From CAZXEU01 sp965207385 (GTDB taxonomy: Bacteria; Bacteroidota; Rhodothermia; Rhodothermales; Bin80): a stretch of 64,000 nt of DNA. The stretch is taken from positions 186,001-250,000 of the forward strand of contig CBDBLZ010000020.1 of the NCBI GenBank assembly GCA_965207385.1, written 5' to 3'. Below the pieces are notes generated by a model. It was not told the origin of the DNA, ran no database searches, and saw nothing but the letters and a program-made list of their open reading frames with translations. The position numbers and the translations under genes were made by a program. Position 1 is the first letter of the stretch; each line of letters starts with the position of its first letter. Shown here in pieces: positions 48,488-57,198 of the stretch.

Positions 48488-48878
48488 TGCATAGGCGGTC
48501 AACTATCGATTCGAGGTCCCACTGCATTGGCACTGCCCCTATTTCAAGGAGGGCAGGAGGCGTCTGAACATCGTCGGACTCTATATAGACTGCCAAAATC
48601 TTCTTGCCAAGCTCAGCGCTCTTTCTTATCTCCCAGTTTACAGGATCACTGCGCCAAGTACCTTCGCCGACGAAGCAAATGGTTGCACATGATTCCCGAA
48701 TGAGTCGCTCAGCTTCTGTCTTCCACGCGCCTACCACCGGATTCTCAGTAGAGTAGTCACGAAATTGCAACCTGTCGCCCCTGCGCACCGCCTGGCGCCT
48801 GAAGTGTTCAACGAGCTGCTTGTGTACACTGGAAAAGCTCAGAAAGACCCTTGGAGCCGTGGCTGGATTGATCGGCAT
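48477..48878 (-). CDS. TIR-domain protein, first gene of the three-gene module
   Basis: 133 residues from ATG 48878, chosen because the domain begins eight residues later (RVFLSFSSVHK); the frame is open to 48959. The TIR landmarks are RVFLSFSS (first strand), LQFRDYS (37-43), RESCATICFVGEGTW, and NWEIRKSAELGKK with the candidate catalytic Glu83 next to Trp82, then ILAVYIESD. It is a compact TIR with no fused partner. It overlaps the membrane-protein gene by 11 nt. It differs clearly from the MTH538-type TIR at the end of the operon, so the two are not recent duplicates. NAD cleavage or signal production is expected from the family but untested. Confidence 0.78.
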   Translation of the reverse strand: MPINPATAPRVFLSFSSVHKQLVEHFRRQAVRRGDRLQFRDYSTENPVVGAWKTEAERLIRESCATICFVGEGTWRSDPVNWEIRKSAELGKKILAVYIESDDVQTPPALLEIGAVPMQWDLESIVDRLCNEH

Positions 48879-49232
48879 GTCATTATGGCGGGCTGCTTTG
48901 CTATGGTCAAGCACCTCTTGGCAAACTCGATTCTTCATTAGGCCAGCGCCCGAAGCCATTGGGCACCTGGCAATGCTGCAGGAGCCGTTTCGGAGCCCCG
49001 AAGCTCACGCACAAGCGATCGTCTAATTCTGGCCTCCCGCGAAAAAAGACGCTTGGGGTTCGGGCAGTACACTCCGGTCGTTGAATGAGATAACGATTGC
49101 CGACGTGATGCGTTTCTTGATGCCAAATCATGACCGTTCGTTGTACAGCGACGCGAGACACGATGGCTGGCCGCCAGGAATGACATGGCAGTTCGATTCG
49201 GCTTGAAGCGCTGCACCCGCCTCCGCTCCGGC
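48879..49232. other. Unassigned stretch beside the TIR module
   Basis: About 350 nt upstream of the TIR operon (minus strand) and before the DUF1501 fragment. It presumably contains the TIR operon promoter. No gene was recognised, and it may include further eroded sequence of the neighbouring pseudogene. Confidence 0.4.
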
Positions 49233-49352
49233 CGACGGAACGTACGCTTGACCCGGCTCAACCAATAGCACCGGGACCAGCACAGCAGCCTTCCCAAGAG
49301 CAGCAATCTCATGGCTCGCTATTTTGACCAGCCGTCCACAGCCCGCGTGCTG
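49233..49352 (+). pseudogene. Decayed DUF1501 gene fragment
   Basis: The stretch aligns almost gap-free (one 1-nt indel) with the intact DUF1501 gene at 45721-45841. For example GGGACCAGCAC and CTCATGGCTCGC are identical, as is GACCAGCCGTCC. It is broken by stop codons and has no upstream or downstream part of the gene. It corresponds to the region around the LYHQGWDQHGN motif. It lies between the TIR module and PSD1 copy 2, which suggests that an ancestral PSD1/DUF1501 pair was broken here. Sequence comparison by eye makes homology nearly certain; its history is inferred. Confidence 0.82.
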
Positions 49353-49392
49353 CGCCCGCCCGGCCAAGCCGGAAGCTAACCAGCCCGTTCCC

Positions 49393-49400
49393 TATTTTTG
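49393..49400 (+). promoter_or_regulatory. Possible Bacteroidota -7 promoter element
   Basis: TATTTTTG fits the TAnnTTTG consensus and lies 24 nt before the ATG of PSD1 copy 2. No matching -33 TTTG was seen at the expected distance, so this is tentative. Confidence 0.3.
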
Positions 49401-49423
49401 TTAGGTTTGGACCCCGCTGCACC

Positions 49424-52400
49424 ATGGTGCTGAAGACCGTCTTACCGATCCTCGCGGCCGCCGCCCTGGCCTCTGGCTGCGGCGGGCTGGACGTGCCTCC
49501 GGACGTGGAATCCCGCCTTCCCGAGCGCGTGGACTACGGTTTCCACATCAAGCCTTTGGTATCGGATCGCTGCTACGCGTGCCACGGACCGGACGACGGC
49601 GCGCGCCAGGGCGAACTGCACCTTTACAGCGAAGAAGGAGCGCTGCGGACGAAGCTTCCTTCCGGCGCTCGCGCCATCGTGCCCGGAAAGCTCCGCAAGA
49701 GTGAAGTAATACGGCGCATCTTCTCCGATGACCCCGAGGTCATGATGCCGCCGCCGGAGTCCAACCTCGCGCTTTCAGTCTATGACAAGGCCCTGATCGC
49801 GCGCTGGATAGAACAGGGCGCCGAGTGGAAGCCCCACTGGGCATTCATTCCACCGGTCATGCCCGAAGTTCCGGCGCTTGAGGAGGTGTCCCGGGCATCG
49901 GGACCAATCGATCGATTCGTGCTGGCGCAGCTTGAGCGGAAAGGTCTGGCACCCTCTCCAGCGGAGGGCAAGGAGCGCCTGCTGCGCCGCGTGACCTTTG
50001 ACCTTACCGGTATTCCCCCGACCATAGCCGAAATCGACGACTTTCTTGCCGATACGGACGCGGTTGCCTACGAGCGCGTCGTGGACCGCCTTCTGGCCTC
50101 GGACGCCTTCGGCGAACGCATGGCCGCCGAGTGGATGGACGCAGCCCGCTACGCCGACAGTCACGGATATCACTCCGACGGCGTGCGCTTCATGTGGCCC
50201 TGGCGCGACTGGGTCATTGACGCCTTCAACCGCAATATGCCGTACGACGAATTTGTCACCTGGCAGATGGCGGGAGACCTGCTCCCCGAGCCCAGCGCCG
50301 AGCAGAAGCTGGCCACGGCCTTTCATCGCAACCATCCCATGACGGCGGAAGGTGGCGTTATCGACGAAGAGTACCGTGTCGACTACGTGGCGGACCGGGC
50401 AAACACCACCGGCCGGGCCATCCTCGGCATGACCATGGAATGCGCTCGGTGCCACGACCACAAGTTTGATCCGATTTCGCAAAAGGAGTATTACCAGTTT
50501 TTCGCATTCTTCAACAATGTGCGCGAGCTGGGTCTTTCGGCCGACGACGGCAATGCAGGCCCGCTCGTGATGCTGATGACAGATGAAGAGGATCGCGTCC
50601 TGGAAGCGGCCAAGGCCGCCGTACTGGAGCACGAGAAGGCGCTCGGCGAGCGCGCGGAGCAAGTGCAGGAGCAACTGGCCCACCTGGAATACCGACCGGA
50701 CCGGGCATTTCTTGCTCGGGGCCTGGTTGATCACTATCCGTTCGACGCACTCGCCGCCCAGGCCAGCCCCAACGTAGCCGGTGGGCGCTCGGACGCAGAG
50801 GTACTGGGAACCCTGGATGTAATTGACGGCCCTCGTGGTGGCGCTCTGCTTTTTGACGACGACTACGACTACATCCACCTGAAGGGTGCCGGACTGTTCG
50901 ACCGCACCGGACCGTTCTCGGTAGGCCTCTGGCTTCGTCTGGACGAAGGCGGTGCGTATGCCCGTATAGTCGGCAATTCGGACAACAAGCACACCTTCTG
51001 GCGTGGCTGGGAACTCTATGTGGACAGCCTGGATCACGTCGCGGCCCGCCTTATCCATGCCCTTCCGCACAACTACCTGCATGTTCGCGCGAATGAGCCC
51101 CTGGCGCTCTCCTCGTGGACCCACGTAACGGTAACCTACGACGGATCCAGCCGCGCCGAAGGACTGCGGCTGTACGTGGACGGCAAAGAGGTTGCCGTCA
51201 GCGTCGAGCACGACCGGCTGTACAAGAGTTTCTTGCCGGTTGGTTCCGACTACGAGGTCACTGATCGCGCCCCCCGCGTGGCCCGCAGTTACCGTGCATT
51301 CGGAGGTGACGATGGCATCTTCACCGGCGCCATGGACGACTTGCGCATGTATGATCGCAGGCTCTCCCGTGCCGAAGCCGCGCTGCTTGCGGCAACCTCC
51401 GACGAGCCTGCGCTTACGGAAGGCGACCGGCTCGAAGCATACCTGCTGCATGAGGATGCACCTTACCGGGACCTGATGGCACTGCTGCGCGCGTCCAGAG
51501 AGGCTGAGGAGGCACGCGTAAGCGACATGCTTGAGGTCATGGTCATGGAGGAGATGGACGAGCCCCGCCAGACGCACGTCCTGGACCGCGGGCTGTATGA
51601 CCAGCCCGCAGAAAGCGTCAAGCCTGCCGTCCCGTCCGCATTCGGTCCCTGGCCGGACAGCCTGCCTGCCAACCGCCTGGGCCTGGCTCAGTGGTTCTTC
51701 AGCAGCGAGCACCCGCTGACGGCCAGGGTTGCCGTGAATCGGTACTGGCAGATGCTGTTTGGACAGGGTATTGTGGCAACGTCCGAGGACTTCGGAAGCC
51801 AGGGCACACTGCCCAGCCATCCGGAGCTGCTGGACTGGCTGGCCAGCACATTCGTGGAATCCGGCTGGGACACCAAGGCGCTGCTCAAGACTATCGTGAT
51901 GTCGGCCACCTACCGGCAATCCAGTGCGGGCACGAATCCGGATGATCCGTCCAATGTACTCCTGGCCCGCGGTCCCCGCTACAGGATGCCCGCAGAAATG
52001 ATACGCGACAACGCCTTGGCTGCCAGCGGACTGCTCGTTGACAGCGTGGGCGGCCCCAGCGTCAAGCCCTACCAGCCTCCCGGCTTATGGATCGAGAAAG
52101 GCAATTTCTCCACGGCGCTGCTCCGGTATCAGCAGGATTCCGGAGATGACCTCTATCGTCGGAGCCTCTATACGTTTATCCGACGGACGTCGCCGCCGCC
52201 CTCCATGACCATATTTGATACGCCAGACCGCAATTTCTGTGTCGTGCGGCGCCAGAACACGAATACGCCCCTGCAGGCGCTCGTGCTGCTCAATGACCCG
52301 CAGTACGTCGAGGCGGCACGCGTGCTCGCCGAGCGCATGCAAAGGGAAGGTGGCAGCGACCTACAGGCCCGGATCCGGTACGGATTCCGGCTAGCCACAT

Positions 52401-52612
52401 CGAGGCATCCCACGCAGGATGAAGCGTCGTTGCTGGCCGAAGTGTATGAAGAGGAACGCCGGCGCTTTGCGCTTGCACCGGCAGATGCCGATTCGTTGCT
52501 TGAGGTCGGTGAGAGCCCGCGTGATCCGGCGCTTGACAGGTATGACACGGCTGCGTTCGCCGTCGTTGCCGGGCTTTTACTCAACCACGACGAAGCGTAT
52601 ACAAAGCGGTAG
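49424..52612 (+). CDS. PSD1-type dihaem cytochrome lipoprotein (DUF1549-LamG-DUF1553), copy 2
   Basis: 1062 residues with a textbook lipoprotein signal (lipobox LASG-C, Cys19). Haem motif 1 is CYACH (Cys50, Cys53, His54); the second, CARCHDHKFDP, is near residue 340 in DUF1549. DUF1549 begins about residue 190 (FDLTGIPPTIAEIDDFLAD), a LamG-like domain sits in the middle (WTHVTVTYDGSSRAEGL), and DUF1553 follows (RLGLAQWFFSSEHPLTARVAVNRYW). An Ala/Glu-rich coiled region (about 390-425) precedes LamG. It is 6 nt upstream of the next DUF1501 gene. A periplasmic, membrane-anchored haem protein, role unknown; probably electron transfer or oxidative attack on a polymer. Confidence 0.9.
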   Translation: MVLKTVLPILAAAALASGCGGLDVPPDVESRLPERVDYGFHIKPLVSDRCYACHGPDDGARQGELHLYSEEGALRTKLPSGARAIVPGKLRKSEVIRRIFSDDPEVMMPPPESNLALSVYDKALIARWIEQGAEWKPHWAFIPPVMPEVPALEEVSRASGPIDRFVLAQLERKGLAPSPAEGKERLLRRVTFDLTGIPPTIAEIDDFLADTDAVAYERVVDRLLASDAFGERMAAEWMDAARYADSHGYHSDGVRFMWPWRDWVIDAFNRNMPYDEFVTWQMAGDLLPEPSAEQKLATAFHRNHPMTAEGGVIDEEYRVDYVADRANTTGRAILGMTMECARCHDHKFDPISQKEYYQFFAFFNNVRELGLSADDGNAGPLVMLMTDEEDRVLEAAKAAVLEHEKALGERAEQVQEQLAHLEYRPDRAFLARGLVDHYPFDALAAQASPNVAGGRSDAEVLGTLDVIDGPRGGALLFDDDYDYIHLKGAGLFDRTGPFSVGLWLRLDEGGAYARIVGNSDNKHTFWRGWELYVDSLDHVAARLIHALPHNYLHVRANEPLALSSWTHVTVTYDGSSRAEGLRLYVDGKEVAVSVEHDRLYKSFLPVGSDYEVTDRAPRVARSYRAFGGDDGIFTGAMDDLRMYDRRLSRAEAALLAATSDEPALTEGDRLEAYLLHEDAPYRDLMALLRASREAEEARVSDMLEVMVMEEMDEPRQTHVLDRGLYDQPAESVKPAVPSAFGPWPDSLPANRLGLAQWFFSSEHPLTARVAVNRYWQMLFGQGIVATSEDFGSQGTLPSHPELLDWLASTFVESGWDTKALLKTIVMSATYRQSSAGTNPDDPSNVLLARGPRYRMPAEMIRDNALAASGLLVDSVGGPSVKPYQPPGLWIEKGNFSTALLRYQQDSGDDLYRRSLYTFIRRTSPPPSMTIFDTPDRNFCVVRRQNTNTPLQALVLLNDPQYVEAARVLAERMQREGGSDLQARIRYGFRLATSRHPTQDEASLLAEVYEEERRRFALAPADADSLLEVGESPRDPALDRYDTAAFAVVAGLLLNHDEAYTKR

Positions 52613-52618
52613 GAGATC

Positions 52619-54058
52619 ATGCACGAGTGCTGCAACTACGACGCGCACTATTCCAGGCGGGACTTTCTGACCCGAACCACACTGGGGCTCGGCGCGGCCA
52701 CCCTTGCTTCGCTGCTCAATCCGATGGATGCATGGGCTGGGACTGGCAGACCGAGCACCGATGGTACGCACTTCCCGCCGCGCGTGCGGCGCATCATTTA
52801 CCTCCTGCAAAGCGGCGCGCCGTCGCAGCTGGACCTGTTCGATTACAAGCCTGCTCTGGCCGGTCGCCACGGCGACGAATTGCCGCCGTCCGTGCGGGGC
52901 ATGCAGCGCCTGACCGGCATGACCGCGGGGCAAAAGTCCTTTCCCATGGTCAGCTCCCCTTTCGAATTCGCCCGGCATGGCGAATCGGGAGCCTGGGTGA
53001 GCAGCCTCATGCCCTGCACCGCGCAGATCGTTGACGAGCTGTGCTTCGTCAAGTCGATGTATACAGAGGCCATCAATCACGACCCGGCCATGACATTTCT
53101 CCAGAGCGGGTCCCAGCAACCGGGCCGCCCGTCCATGGGGGCATGGCTCAGCTACGGACTGGGCAGCGAGAATGCCAACCTTCCCGCCTTCGTGGTGCTG
53201 GTGACCAAGGACAAGCTCGGTCAGCCTCTGTATGCACGGCTCTGGGGCAGTGGTTTCCTGGATTCTCGCCATCAGGGAGTGCAGTTTCGGGCCGGCTCGG
53301 ACGCCGTGCTCTATCTGAGCAATCCCCCGGGAATCGGAGATACGGACCGCAAGCGCCACATCGATTACCTTCGCCGCCTCCAGAATCTGCAGCACGACGC
53401 ACTGGATGATCCTGAAATCCAGACCAAAATCGCCCAGTACGAGATGGCCTACCGGATGCAGACTTCGGTCCCGGGCATCATGGATTTGAGCGACGAGCCG
53501 GAGCACGTGTTTGAGCTTTACGGCGAGGACGCCCGCGATCCGGGCACCTATGCGGCCAATTGCCTGCTTGCGCGCCGCCTTGCCGAAAGAGGCGTCCGCT
53601 TTATCCAGCTCTACCACCAGGGCTGGGACCACCACAGCGGCCTCTATCCCGGCATCCAGACACAGGCCCGGGAGACTGACCGGGCCTCCGCCGCGCTGGT
53701 GCTGGATCTCAAGCAGCGTGGACTGCTCGAAGATACACTGGTCATATGGGGCGGCGAGTTTGGGCGCACGGTGTACTCACAGGGCCAGCTCAAGCAGGAG
53801 AGCTTCGGCCGCGACCACCATCCCAGGTGCTTTTCGCTCTGGATGGCCGGCGGCGGCATTCGCAAGGGCATGAGTTACGGCGAGACGGACGAGCTGGGCT
53901 ACAACGTGGTGCGCGACGGCGTGCACGTACACGATTTCCAGGCAACGGTTCTGCACCTTCTTGGCATTGACCACGAGCGGCTCACGTTCAAGCACCAGGG
54001 CCGGCGTTTCAGACTTACGGACGTGCACGGACACGTGGTTCATGACCTTCTCGCCTAG
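52619..54058 (+). CDS. DUF1501 family protein with Tat signal, copy 2
   Basis: 479 residues. Tat-like signal SRRDFLTRTTLGLGAATLASLL. Conserved DUF1501 blocks are RRIIYLLQSGAPSQLDLFDYKP, EAINHDPAMTFLQSG, WGGEFGRTVYSQG and the C-terminal GRDHHPRCFSLWMAGGG. It lies 6 nt after PSD1 copy 2, and its 3' end overlaps the likely start of PSD1 copy 3 by 17 nt, giving a tight operon. By analogy with the family it is a metal-binding phosphatase/sulfatase-like fold enzyme of unknown activity. Confidence 0.9.
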   Translation: MHECCNYDAHYSRRDFLTRTTLGLGAATLASLLNPMDAWAGTGRPSTDGTHFPPRVRRIIYLLQSGAPSQLDLFDYKPALAGRHGDELPPSVRGMQRLTGMTAGQKSFPMVSSPFEFARHGESGAWVSSLMPCTAQIVDELCFVKSMYTEAINHDPAMTFLQSGSQQPGRPSMGAWLSYGLGSENANLPAFVVLVTKDKLGQPLYARLWGSGFLDSRHQGVQFRAGSDAVLYLSNPPGIGDTDRKRHIDYLRRLQNLQHDALDDPEIQTKIAQYEMAYRMQTSVPGIMDLSDEPEHVFELYGEDARDPGTYAANCLLARRLAERGVRFIQLYHQGWDHHSGLYPGIQTQARETDRASAALVLDLKQRGLLEDTLVIWGGEFGRTVYSQGQLKQESFGRDHHPRCFSLWMAGGGIRKGMSYGETDELGYNVVRDGVHVHDFQATVLHLLGIDHERLTFKHQGRRFRLTDVHGHVVHDLLA

Positions 54059-57000
54059 CGCTTTCTGCGTGAGGACCGTCTCCCTTCCATATGTGCTCGC
54101 CGCGGTCCTGGCGGCGTCGCAGCTTGGCTGCCGACCGGACGTGGCATCCGAGCTCGACTACAATCTTCATATAAAGCCGATTCTGTCGGACCGCTGCTAC
54201 AAGTGCCATGGTCCCGACGACAATGCCCGCCAGGCCGATCTGCGGCTGGACACCCGGTCAGGGCTGGAAGCCACAAGCCGCGAGGATTCAAGCCGGAGCA
54301 TACTGACACCCGGCTCGCCCGAGCGGAGTGAGCTCATTCGGCGCATCACTTCCCGGGATCCCCAGGTCAGGATGCCGCCACCCGAGAGCAACCTTGCACT
54401 GTCGGAAGACGAGATTGAACTACTGGGTCGCTGGATCGCTCAGGGGGCGGAGTGGAAGCCCCACTGGGCGTTCCTGCGTGCGGAGATGCCCGAGCGACCC
54501 GAGGTAAGCCGGCGTGACTGGCCGCGCAACGATATCGACTACTTTGTGCTGGCCCGCATGGAGGCTGCCGGCATGGCGCCGGCCGCGCCCGCGACGAGAC
54601 AAAAGCTGCTCCGTCGCGCAAGCTTTGACCTGACCGGCCTGCCGCCCACGACGGGCGAGCTTGATGCCTTCCTTGAAGATGAGGAGCCGGAGGCCTTTGC
54701 GCGGGCCGTGGACCGGCTGCTGGCCAAGCCCGCCTACGGTGAACGCATGGCGGCGGTATGGCTCGATGCCGCCCGGTATGCGGATACGCACGGATACCAG
54801 GACGACCGGCCGCGCACGATGTGGCCATGGAGGGACTGGGTCGTTGACGCCTTCAACCAAAACCTGCCCTACGACAGCTTTCTCACCTGGCAACTCGCGG
54901 GCGACCTGCTTCCCGGCGCAACATACGAACAGCGTCTTGCGACGGGATTCAACCGCAACCACGCCATTACGCAAGAGGGCGGGGTCGTGCCCGAAGAGTA
55001 CCTGGCGGAATACGCCGCCGACCGGACCAACACGGCAGCGGCAGCCTTTCTGGGGCTGACCATGGAATGCGCGCGTTGCCATGATCACAAGTTCGACCCG
55101 ATTAGCCAGCGGGACTACTACCGGCTCTCAGCCTATTTTACCACAATTGACGAGCAGGCGCAGATCAGCTACTTCGATCTCGCACCGAGGCCCTCGATCC
55201 GCATGCAGGACGCCCGGCTGGAGGAGGCCGCGGAAAGGACACGCCGGAAGCTGGATGCAGAAGAGATGCGGCTTGCCGCCCTCGTTACCCGCGTGCCCGA
55301 TACGGCGGATGTGCCGGATGCGGCTGCGTACCTGGATTCCGGTCTCGTTTCACACCTGCCGCTTGACACGCTACTTGGTCTCGCGACACCGGATGAGGGA
55401 CCCGCTGCAGACATGGCCCGCGCCAACACGGGCCTGGAAAGAGAGCTGGATGCCGTGGAGCTCGTCGATGGCCATGCCGGGAGCGCTGCCCGCTTTGACG
55501 GCGTCAATTTTCTGAACCTGGGCCGGGAGGCGGACTTCGAATGGTACGACAGGTTTTCCGTGGGAGGATGGATCAAGGCACCGCCGCGGGACACCGCCGT
55601 CGCGCTGTTTTCCAAGCGCAACGGCGAGCAGAAGCGGGGCGGCTACGAGCTCCTGCTTGATTCCGATGGCCGACTGGGCGCCCGCCTGGTGCATGACGGA
55701 GTCCATTACGCAGAGGTGCGGACGCGCCGAATCGCGCTTCCAAACACGTGGACCCATGTATTTCTGACGTACGATGGCTCAGGACGCGCCAGCGGACTGC
55801 GGCTGTTCCTGGATGGCAGGCTGGCCCGCGCCACGGCGGAAAGGGATAGCCTTGCGCGCCGGAGTATCCTCAATGGCAACGATCTTCTGGCAGGCAACTG
55901 GACCCCACGGATGAAGGTGCGCGCCGACATTGCGGGATTTGCCGGAGGAGCCGTGGACGAGGTCCGAGTGTACAGGCGCGAGCTGTCCGCCGTGGAAGTC
56001 GCCCGACTTGCGGGTCGCCCGCTGGCCGAGCCCGAAGCCCTGCGGGCCCACTATCGCAAGCACCGCGACGCGGCATTCCGGCTCCAACGGAGTGTTGTGG
56101 ACAGCCTGCGCCGAAGCCTGCGCACCATTCCCCATGTTATGGTAATGCAGGAATCGGACAACCCGCGGACGACATTCGTGCTGGAGCGCGGAGCGTATGA
56201 CGCGCCGGCCGACTCGGTAGGGCCCGGCATTCCATCCTCGATTCTGCCGCTGCCCGACGCATACCCACCGAACAGGCTGGGCCTCGCCCGGTGGATGACC
56301 CATCGGGAAAATCCTCTTACGTCCCGCGTGGCCGCAAACCGGCTCTGGCAGTTGCTCTTTGGTGACGGTCTGGTACGTACGCCGGAAGATTTTGGCAGCC
56401 AGGGGGCGCTGCCGACGCATCCTGGTCTGCTTGACTATCTGGCCGTGACGCTCATGAACTACGGCTGGGACACAAAACACCTGCTGAAGCACATCATGCT
56501 GTCAGCTACCTACCGGCAGGCAGCAGCGCAGGTGGACCGGGATCCGGACAATGTCTACCTGGCTCGCGGCCCTAGCCAGCGACTGTCGGCGGAAATGATC
56601 CGGGACAACGCGCTTGCTTCCAGCGGCCTGCTCGATCCTGCAATAGGTGGCGAGCCCGTACGGCCGTACCAGCCTGCAGGATTGTGGAAGGCACTCGCAA
56701 ACCAGATCGGGGAGAACCGCTACCGCGTCGGTCGAGGTAGCGAGCTGTACCGCAGAAGCCTGTACTCGTACTGGAAAAGAACCATCCCCCCTCCTGCCAT
56801 GCTCACTTTCGATGCGGCAGAGCGCACTATCTGCACGGTGAAGCGGCAGTCAACCTCCACGCCGCTGCAGGCCCTGGTCTTGCTGAATGATCCCCAGTTC
56901 ATTGAAGCAGCGCGGGTCATGTCGCAGAATCTGATCGCCTCGGTGGACAGACCCCTGGAGCACGCATTCAGGACCTTCACTTCGCGGGATCCGGAACCCG

Positions 57001-57191
57001 CCGAAATTGCCAGCCTCGAGCGGCTGCGCACCGAGCAGGAAGCCCAATTCGGCAAGCACCCGGAACGTGCCGCGGCGCTCATGGGCGTCGGTGCGCATCC
57101 GCCCGTGCAGGGACAGGATCCGGTCCGGGTGGCGGCTCTTACCATTGCAGTGAGCACTATTATGAACCTTGACGAGGCTCAGCACCGATAG
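54042..57191 (+). CDS. PSD1-type dihaem cytochrome lipoprotein (DUF1549-LamG-DUF1553), copy 3
   Basis: About 1049 residues from ATG 54042, which overlaps the previous stop by 17 nt. A GTG at 54069 also gives a good signal (MRTVSLPYVLAAVLAASQLG-C) and is nearly as likely. Haem motifs CYKCH and CARCHDHKFDP; DUF1549 (FDLTGLPPTTGELDAFLED), a LamG-like domain (NTWTHVFLTYDGSGRASGL) and DUF1553 (RLGLARWMTHRENPLTSRVAANRLW). It is the most diverged of the four at the C-terminal conserved block. It is followed by DUF1501 copy 3 after 7 nt. Confidence 0.87.
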   Translation: MTFSPSAFCVRTVSLPYVLAAVLAASQLGCRPDVASELDYNLHIKPILSDRCYKCHGPDDNARQADLRLDTRSGLEATSREDSSRSILTPGSPERSELIRRITSRDPQVRMPPPESNLALSEDEIELLGRWIAQGAEWKPHWAFLRAEMPERPEVSRRDWPRNDIDYFVLARMEAAGMAPAAPATRQKLLRRASFDLTGLPPTTGELDAFLEDEEPEAFARAVDRLLAKPAYGERMAAVWLDAARYADTHGYQDDRPRTMWPWRDWVVDAFNQNLPYDSFLTWQLAGDLLPGATYEQRLATGFNRNHAITQEGGVVPEEYLAEYAADRTNTAAAAFLGLTMECARCHDHKFDPISQRDYYRLSAYFTTIDEQAQISYFDLAPRPSIRMQDARLEEAAERTRRKLDAEEMRLAALVTRVPDTADVPDAAAYLDSGLVSHLPLDTLLGLATPDEGPAADMARANTGLERELDAVELVDGHAGSAARFDGVNFLNLGREADFEWYDRFSVGGWIKAPPRDTAVALFSKRNGEQKRGGYELLLDSDGRLGARLVHDGVHYAEVRTRRIALPNTWTHVFLTYDGSGRASGLRLFLDGRLARATAERDSLARRSILNGNDLLAGNWTPRMKVRADIAGFAGGAVDEVRVYRRELSAVEVARLAGRPLAEPEALRAHYRKHRDAAFRLQRSVVDSLRRSLRTIPHVMVMQESDNPRTTFVLERGAYDAPADSVGPGIPSSILPLPDAYPPNRLGLARWMTHRENPLTSRVAANRLWQLLFGDGLVRTPEDFGSQGALPTHPGLLDYLAVTLMNYGWDTKHLLKHIMLSATYRQAAAQVDRDPDNVYLARGPSQRLSAEMIRDNALASSGLLDPAIGGEPVRPYQPAGLWKALANQIGENRYRVGRGSELYRRSLYSYWKRTIPPPAMLTFDAAERTICTVKRQSTSTPLQALVLLNDPQFIEAARVMSQNLIASVDRPLEHAFRTFTSRDPEPAEIASLERLRTEQEAQFGKHPERAAALMGVGAHPPVQGQDPVRVAALTIAVSTIMNLDEAQHR

Positions 57192-57198
57192 CAGAGAC

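Noticed and set aside
49775..51919. 714-residue minus-strand open frame antisense to PSD1 copy 2
   Set aside because: Shadow frame of a GC-rich coding region; composition is biased and the plus strand clearly encodes a PSD1 protein.
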